The notes under the pieces: generated by a model
Seen by the model: the letters and a program-made list of their open reading frames with translations, nothing else
Told to the model about the DNA's origin: nothing
Database searches by the model: none
Assembly (NCBI GenBank): GCA_015501595.1
Contig: JADNRX010000010.1
Span: forward strand, 186,001-250,000
Direction of reading: 5' to 3'
Length of the DNA: 64,000 bases
Source: Hymenopellis radicata
Lineage: Eukaryota > Basidiomycota > Agaricomycetes > Agaricales > Physalacriaceae
Translations under genes and position numbers: made by a program
Part shown: piece by piece, positions 57,501 through 64,000 of the stretch
How positions within the stretch are numbered: position 1 is the stretch's first letter
Layout: every line of letters begins with the position of its first letter

Positions 57501-60500
57501 TATCCTGAAGGACCAGTCCCTCAACAGTCATCATCATATGGCAATTGAGGCCGTTATGTCTATATTCAAGACGCAGGGTCTCAAATGTGCCGCCTTTCTG
57601 CCTCAGGTCAGTTCAAGCACACCCTTGTCGATCTTCGTTCAACCCTTTGCAGATTATTCCGGCCTTTACGACTGTGACGCGCCAGTCCGCCGCACGTTTA
57701 CAAGAGTTCCACCTTCAACAGCTAACGATCTTAGTGGGAATTATCAAGCAGCACATCCGTAATTACATGCCGATTATCTTCAATCTCATCACCGACATCT
57801 GGGAAAATGTCGCCCTTCAGCTCCCCATCGTGTCCCTCATCGAAGCACTCAGCAAAGCACTGAGCGCTGAATTCAAGCCATTCCTGCCGACCGTCATTCC
57901 GTTGGTGTTGAAGGTCTTCGACGGCGAGCTGAACGACAAGAGAGTCAGCACGCAAATCAAGATTTTCGACGCGTTCCAGACCTTCGGAGCGAACATTGAA
58001 GAATATCTTCATCTCGTCATTCCTCTGATAGTCAGGGCGTATGATCGCATTGACGGGACGACGCCGTTGAGGAAGAAAGCGATTCAAACCATTGACGGGT
58101 TGTCCAAGCGAGTCAACTTCTCGGACCACGCTTCGAGGATAGTTCATCCCCTGATCAGAGTGCTGGAGTCGGGCAACAACGAACTTCGGCAGACCGCGAT
58201 GGATACCTTATGCTCGTTGTGTGTTCAATTTGGCGCAGATTTCGCGATTTTCGTACCGACAATCAACAAGGTACGTCCTTTCTAGCCAAGTATGTCCCTG
58301 ATCCTCATTCGCCTCCGAAAGTGCCTTGTCCGCCATCGTATACAGCATCTCAAATATGAGAACCTCATCACGAAGTTGCTTAACGGAGAGCAGTTACCCC
58401 AAGAACCTAGTGTGTTGGAATTGCTGTAAGTTGATATCTCTGACGTTCTTCCATTTTCTTATTGAATGATTCCTAGGTCGATTGAAAATGCGAAGAATGC
58501 CGAGTTCCCGACACCTGCGTCGGAAGCGGCGAAATTGACAGTTAATCAACAACATCTCAAGACGGCTTGGGACACGTCGCTGACCACTACGAGGGATGAT
58601 TGGAATGAATGGATTCACCGACTCACCGTCGAGCTCATGAAAGAGTCACCTTCCCATGCTCTGCGTGCATGTATGAGCTTGGTCGACATACATACTCCCC
58701 TTGCGAGGGAACTCTTCAACCCCGCGTTTCTCTCGTGCTGGGGCGAACTGTATGATCAGTATCAGGTCTGTCCTATATTCACGATGTCTCGAGTTAAAGC
58801 TAATACATTCTGTAGGAGGACCTTGTGCGTTCGATCGAGGCGGCTTTGACATCCAACTCCGCTCCCAGCGATCTCATACATCGCTTGCTAAGTCTCGCCG
58901 AGTTTATGGAGCACGAGGAGAAGCAGTTGCCCATCGAGCATGGAATCCTTGGAGAATGTGCACTGAGGAATCTGGCCTATGCTAAGGCCATGCATTACAA
59001 AGAATCCGAATATTTCTCTGAAGCCTCGCCAGCTACGATCGAGGCTATCATTTCTATCAATACGCGTCTTCAGCAGCACGACGCTGCTTGGGGAACTCTG
59101 GTGATGGCCCACGAACGCTATGACGTGACGAAACAAGAGGAGTGGTATGAACGGCTCGGGCGTTGGCAGGAGGCTTTGGAAGCCTACGAGAGCAAAGGCG
59201 AAGCGGACCAACAGACTCCGGAAGTGCAGATCGGTCGTATGAAGTGCTTGCATGCGCTGGGAGAATGGGATTCTTTGGCGACTCAAGTGGAAGAAGTTTG
59301 GGTGAACGCCAGCCAGGAGAATCGTCGAGAGATCGCCCCCATTGCAACTGCTGCAGCTTGGTCTTTGAATGATTGGGATGCGATGGAGGAATACATTGCC
59401 ACCATGAAGCCGGATTCATCCGATCGATACTTCTACAGGGCGATTTTATCCGTACATCAAAACCAATTCCCAAAGGCGCTCCTTCACATTGCCAAAGCTC
59501 GGGATTTACTTGATCCGGAGTTGACCTCTTTCGTGGGAGAAGGATACGGGCGGTCGTACAAGTAATCACCTTGTACCTCTCTTTTGTTTTCCTGACTGAC
59601 TCGCCATTCTTAGCATCATGGTCCGCGCTCAAATGCTTTCGGAACTCGAGGAAATCATTGCATACAAACATTACGCAGATCAGCCCGAACGCCAACAAAC
59701 GATGCGTAAAACCTGGATCAAACGGTGAGTAGTGTATCGCGTATGCTCTAATCTTCGCTGAAACCATCGCCAGCTTGCAAGGATGTCAAAAGGAGGTCGA
59801 AGTCTGGCAACGTATCCTTCAAGTCAGGACATTGGTGTTGCATCCTGAGGAGGACCCGGCGATGTGGATCAAATTCGCGAACTTGTGCCGCAAGTCCGAT
59901 CGTATGGCGTTGGCTGGAAAGACTATCAATACGCTCCTGGCTCCCCACGTCGCAGAGAATGTGAGTCATACCGAAGAACGCTTGGGTGTAGTTGCTTGAC
60001 GAATTCCAGATATCGGCCCAACACGTACGCGATCAACGCATGAAGGCCCCTCCGAACGTCGTGTATGCGCATTTGAAATTCATGTGGGCGACTGGAAACA
60101 AGGAGAACAGTCTTGCGTTTCTGCGCCAGTTCTCAGCCAATCTTGCCCGCGATCTTCAGTCCGAGGACGGGCATTCGCATCCATGGGTAACACGTGAAAG
60201 GAAGACTCAGCTATCCAAGCTTCTTGCCCGCTGTTACTTCAAGCAAGGTCAATGGCAAATGAAGTCGAGTGAACGTTGGGTCGAGGTCAGTATTGCCTGC
60301 ATCTAAACCACGAACGTACACCTTAACGTTACTCGACCTCCAGACCGATGTGAAAGGAATCTTGAACTGCTATGTAATGGCAACTCATCACGATCCGGAC
60401 TGGTATAAGGCGTGGCACACTTGGGCTTTAGCCAACTTGGATGTTGTCGCCTACCTGGAGACTAGCCCGGAAAATCGTTTCACAGACATGCCGCCGCCGT

Positions 60501-63156
60501 TACTCGCCGCGCATGCGGTCCAGGCCATAGACGGTTTGCTTCCGCCTGCGTTTTTTTCACCATTCATATCTCACTGGCCTTTAGGTCTTTTCCGCTCTGT
60601 AACTCTTCGCAGTGTAGATGCTCTGCAAGATACCCTACGTATATTAACACTCTGGTTTAAATTCGGCGGCCACCCCGACGTTGCGCAGATCATCGCGCTT
60701 GGATTCGCTAAAGTGGGTGTCGATAACTGGCTGGAAGTTATTCCGCAGGTAGGTTCATTTGCGTCTCATTTCAGGCTTGCATACCAACGCGTATCTCCAG
60801 ATCATTGCCAGAATTCAGACACCGCATACTACGATTCGCAGACACATCCATAACGTTCTGGTGATCATTGGGCGTAATCATCCCCAAGCGATGATTTATC
60901 CGCTTACCGTCGCGTCGAAGTCATCAAGCAAAGTACGGTCGGACGGTGCTCTTGAAATCTTATCACATCTGCAGGAGCGGCATGCGACCATTGTTGAACA
61001 GGTATGTTATCCGTGTTGACTTCTCGTTCTGAACTTGATGTTTTGGTAGGCCGTGATGATTAGTCATGAGATTATCCGTGTGGCGATTCTGTGGAACGAG
61101 CTTTGGCACGAAGGTTTAGAAGAAGCGTCGAGAATCTACTTCACAGAGAAAAACCCTGAGGGGATGATTGCAGCATTGGAGCCGCTGCATTCTCTGATGG
61201 AAGACGTACGTTTCTCACCGTCATTCTAACATTGGACTGAATTCTGTCATAGCCTGGCCCAACGACTGCGCGCGAGATATCTTTTATTCAGACCTTCGGC
61301 AAGGATTTGAGATCCGCTCGAGATGCTTGTCACAGGTATCGCCAGTACGGCGACACGAGTGATCTGGATAAAGCATGGGATATCTACTATGCGGTAAGTA
61401 AAGAGTTCCTGATGATTTCCTCTTTCTAACATATATCTCCAGGTCTTCAAAAAAATTGAGAAGCAATTGCCTCAACTGACGAGTTTGGATCTACAGTATG
61501 TCTCTCCCAAACTGTTGAGCGCCAAAAATCTCGAACTCGCCGTTCCTGGTAAGTTCCTGGTTGTGAATTCTATCGCTCTAACACTTGACCAGGTACCTAT
61601 CAATCTGGACGCGAGCCCGTCCGCATTACTAGCTTTTCTCCCAAGCTGGCCGTCATTGCCTCTAAGCAGCGACCACGACGACTTTCACTGCGCGGTTCCG
61701 ATGGCCGAGACTATCAGTATCTTTTGAAAGGTTAGAAGGTTTTGTATGACCAGTAGTAGATCAAGATGTCTGACACGCCTGTAGGACACGAGGATCTTCG
61801 ACAGGATGAACGAGTCATGCAACTCTTTAGTCTTGTTAACACCCTCCTGTCTGTCGACACTGCCAGTTTCATGCGTAGGCTCCACATACAGCGCTTCTCC
61901 GTCATCCCTCTCGCCCCTAACGCAGGTCTCCTCGGTTGGGTTCAGGGAAGTGACACGTTCCATGTGCTTGTACGCGACTATCGCGAGTCTCGCAAGGTGC
62001 TTCTCAACATCGAGTACCGTTTGATGCTTCAGGTTTGTGGTATTTTTCGAACACCGATGATAGGATCTAAGGAGGTTCTAGATGGCGCCGGACTACGAGA
62101 ACTTGACTTTGTTGCAGAAGGTCGAGGTCTTCGAATATGCATTGGAGAACACGACCGGTCAAGATCTCTACAGAGTACTTTGGCTCAAGAGTAGGGATTC
62201 GGAACACTGGTTAGAACGTCGCGCCACATACACCAGGTCTCTGGCGGTGAACAGCATGGTTGGACATATTCTGGGCTTGGGAGATCGCCACCCTTCGAAC
62301 CTGTTGCTGGAGCGCGAAACAGGAAAGGTCGTGCACATCGATTTCGGCGATTGCTTCGAAGTGGCCATGCTTCGAGAGAAGTTCCCTGAGAAGATACCTT
62401 TCCGTCTGACACGAATGTTGACTCACGCGATGGAAGTAAGTACACGTTCCGGAACCGTCGAACCATCGGAGCTCATCTCTTCCAGGTCAGCGGGATTGAA
62501 GGCAGTTTCCGCAATACTTGCGAGATCGCCATGCAAGTGCTTCGTGATAACAAACATTCTCTCATGGCAGTGTTGGAAGCCTTTGTTTACGACCCTCTCA
62601 TCAACTGGCGTCTAATGCAGACTGATGGTCGGGGACCACAAGGTAATCAGTTGTCCTATTCATCAAGGTGTCATCATTCATTTCCATTGGCAGAGGCAGG
62701 CAGTGATGCAGAACGTTCTGAACTTGTTCAGCTCGCACATGCTGCTGCGTATGCTCAGGGCCCAGCTCGTAAACTGAAGGCAGACGAAAATGACATCTTC
62801 AGCGGTGAGATTCTTGGGTAACAGTTTTGGCGAAACCTAAGACTTGTTCACAGACGGAGCTGGTTTACGCGGCATTCAGGAAGTACGAAATGAGAGGGCG
62901 CTCTTCGTCTACAACCGAGTACAAAACAAATTAACAGGTGGGTACCTGCCGTGTCCGGTCTGACGTCGAGCTCATCGAGTCTAGGTCGCGACTTCAATCC
63001 CGATGTGCAACTGTCAGTCACGGCTCAAGTAGATAAACTAATAAAGCAAGCCACCTCCTTGGAAAACTTATGTCAATTATTCTCGGGATGGTATGTTCCG
63101 TTATTGAGTCTTTGTATCCTTGTCTTACGAATTGCCGCAGGTGTGCTTTCTGGTAA
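54507..63156 (+). CDS. TOR1: TOR kinase
   Basis: This is the target-of-rapamycin kinase, the catalytic core of TORC1/TORC2 controlling growth by nutrient status at the vacuole and plasma membrane. ATG 54507 gives [24 protein letters not shown] repeats follow ([49 protein letters not shown]) and then the FAT region. The FRB reads [25 protein letters not shown] and [13 protein letters not shown]; the serine, tryptophan and phenylalanine that contact FKBP12-rapamycin are kept. Kinase motifs are [15 protein letters not shown], catalytic [12 protein letters not shown] and metal-binding [14 protein letters not shown] ends [18 protein letters not shown] at TAA 63156. About 30 introns, about 2,350 residues, and no broken frame found. 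One early intron (54805-54858) needs a GC donor. Confidence 0.95.
54805..54858 (+). other. Probable GC-AG intron in tor1
   Basis: The family sequence GGLLAI-DHLLEI requires ATA G joined to AC CAT, which places the donor at GCGCGT and the acceptor at AAACAG. No GT donor fits. The 54-base length is normal for this genome. Confidence 0.6.
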
Positions 63157-63579
63157 ACTATCAATCACTTGGACTGCCTGCATCATCTTCCACCATCTAT
63201 CATGCATTAGTTGTATTCATAGTCTGTATCTGTAGCTTCCGTTTCCTATACCATCACATCTTTCTTCGTTCGGACATCATCGTGATACAGTGTTAAATGA
63301 TGAGAACTGTCTATACACAAGTACCGGTATTCAGGGGATAGAAGTTCGTTGAACGATTCAGTAAGTGTGGCGTCGTGATCCCGCGGCATGTCTGGCTGTC
63401 CTATGGCCGACGGAGGAGAATATAACGGTAGAAAACAATGGTTAAACGAATGATCTTGATGTGACGTAGGGAGTTAAGACTTAGACCGCTCATTTTAGCT
63501 GCCGGCAGCTTCAACAACGGACAGCTTTTTTGGCCGGGTACTATCTTGCGGCATGCATATTCAGATGAGCGCGAGGTTC
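63157..63579. other. Convergent 3' region
   Basis: This lies between the 3' ends of tor1 (plus) and the AA9 gene (minus). I see no gene or element. Confidence 0.35.
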
Positions 63580-64000
63580 TCATGAATTCAACCCTGGATA
63601 GACTTCTCCGCCAGGTGGTACATAGAGCTGACACCAAAAGAGTCAGTCCAGCCAATGGCGGAGCGTCAAAAAATTCTCACCGTGTTCTCCTCATCTGATA
63701 CGTAGACATTGTATAGGATGCCTGGGTCATCAGAGGTGTAGGCACCGGGAAAGCTCAGGCCATCGGGCTCCATGGTGCCTCCTCCAGTTACTAATTAAAC
63801 GTTGAGTTGATTAATTGAGAAGCTAACAAAGAATCATCACCATTTAGCTGTACGCATACTACCGTTGTATCCTGCGTGAGTACTGTTGTTCGGCGGTAGC
63901 AAGTACAGAGAAACGAACCGGGATAAAATTGAGCACCGCCCACAGAGCCTGCGCCATGTAGAGCCAAATTCTCATGACGGAGTATCTGAGTAACGAAGAA
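63580..64000 (-). CDS. AA9 lytic polysaccharide monooxygenase (GH61), 3' part, cut by window end
   Basis: This is a secreted copper enzyme that cleaves cellulose or related glucans oxidatively during plant-wall decay. Only the C-terminal part is inside the window. The first codons seen read VTQILRHENLALHGAGSVGG, which matches the LRHE-IALHGA signature. GGAQFYP follows and holds the axial tyrosine of the copper site. After introns come MEPDGLSFPGAYTSDDPGIL and YNVYVSDEENT, then a final short exon, LYVPPGGEVYPGLNS, with TGA at 63580. The N-terminal histidine brace and signal peptide lie beyond base 64000. No cellulose-binding module is present at the C-terminus. Confidence 0.85.

Noticed and set aside
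1..64000. Transposable elements, CRISPR arrays or viral insertions
   Set aside because: No reverse transcriptase, transposase, integrase, long terminal repeats or spaced repeat arrays were seen. The only clear repeat is the 13-base duplication in the GH43 remnant.

Overview
The window is nuclear DNA of a filamentous basidiomycete, most likely an agaricomycete. The evidence is dense short introns (about 45-60 nt, GT-AG with occasional GC-AG), large intron-rich genes on both strands, and fungal families such as a Ppo-type fatty-acid dioxygenase, an AA9 polysaccharide monooxygenase and tandem F-box proteins. No tRNA, rRNA, CRISPR array or intact transposon was recognised. Exon structures were worked out by eye from reading frames, splice signals and family motifs, so gene ends are firmer than every internal boundary.

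Layout, left to right. 0.1-6.4 kb: a small unknown gene, a flavin-containing monooxygenase with a signal peptide, a low-complexity unknown protein, and a cystathionine beta-synthase lacking its regulatory domains, all on the minus strand. 7.0-10.7 kb: a RING-H2/PH/vWA scaffold of the Far1/Ste5 type (minus). 12.2-13.0 kb: a proline-rich unknown protein (plus). 13.2-18.2 kb: two tandem FAD-dependent monooxygenase-like paralogues (minus). 18.6-28.0 kb: the TEL1/ATM checkpoint kinase (plus), read here with three apparent single-base frameshifts. 28.5-30.8 kb: a Ste20/PAK kinase with a CRIB domain and a C-terminal G-beta-binding motif (minus). 31.5-35.8 kb: a Ppo fatty-acid dioxygenase whose P450 domain looks internally shortened (minus). 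36.4-40.0 kb: two tandem F-box proteins (plus), the first frameshifted. 40.6-41.7 kb: a decayed GH43 glycosidase pseudogene. 42.0-53.5 kb: a small unknown gene, a DUF676 lipase/esterase, three unknown proteins, a Caj1-type DnaJ chaperone and an M20 amidohydrolase. 54.5-63.2 kb: the TOR kinase (plus), complete and apparently intact. 63.6 kb to the end: the 3' part of an AA9 lytic polysaccharide monooxygenase (minus).

Functional themes. Two PIK-related kinases (Tel1 for DNA damage and telomeres, TOR for growth control) and two pheromone/Cdc42-pathway candidates (the Far1-like scaffold and Ste20) lie within 56 kb. Far1 and Ste20 act downstream of G-beta and Cdc42 in the yeast pheromone response, so their linkage (18 kb apart) is worth comparing with mating-type regions. 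The rest is mixed metabolism: sulfur amino acids, oxylipins, flavin oxidations, plant-wall degradation and peptide hydrolysis. I see no convincing biosynthetic operon-like cluster and no mobile island. The most unusual items are the shortened P450 half of the dioxygenase, the repeatedly frameshifted tel1, the GH43 ruin and the Far1-like protein with a vWA fold that lacks its metal site.
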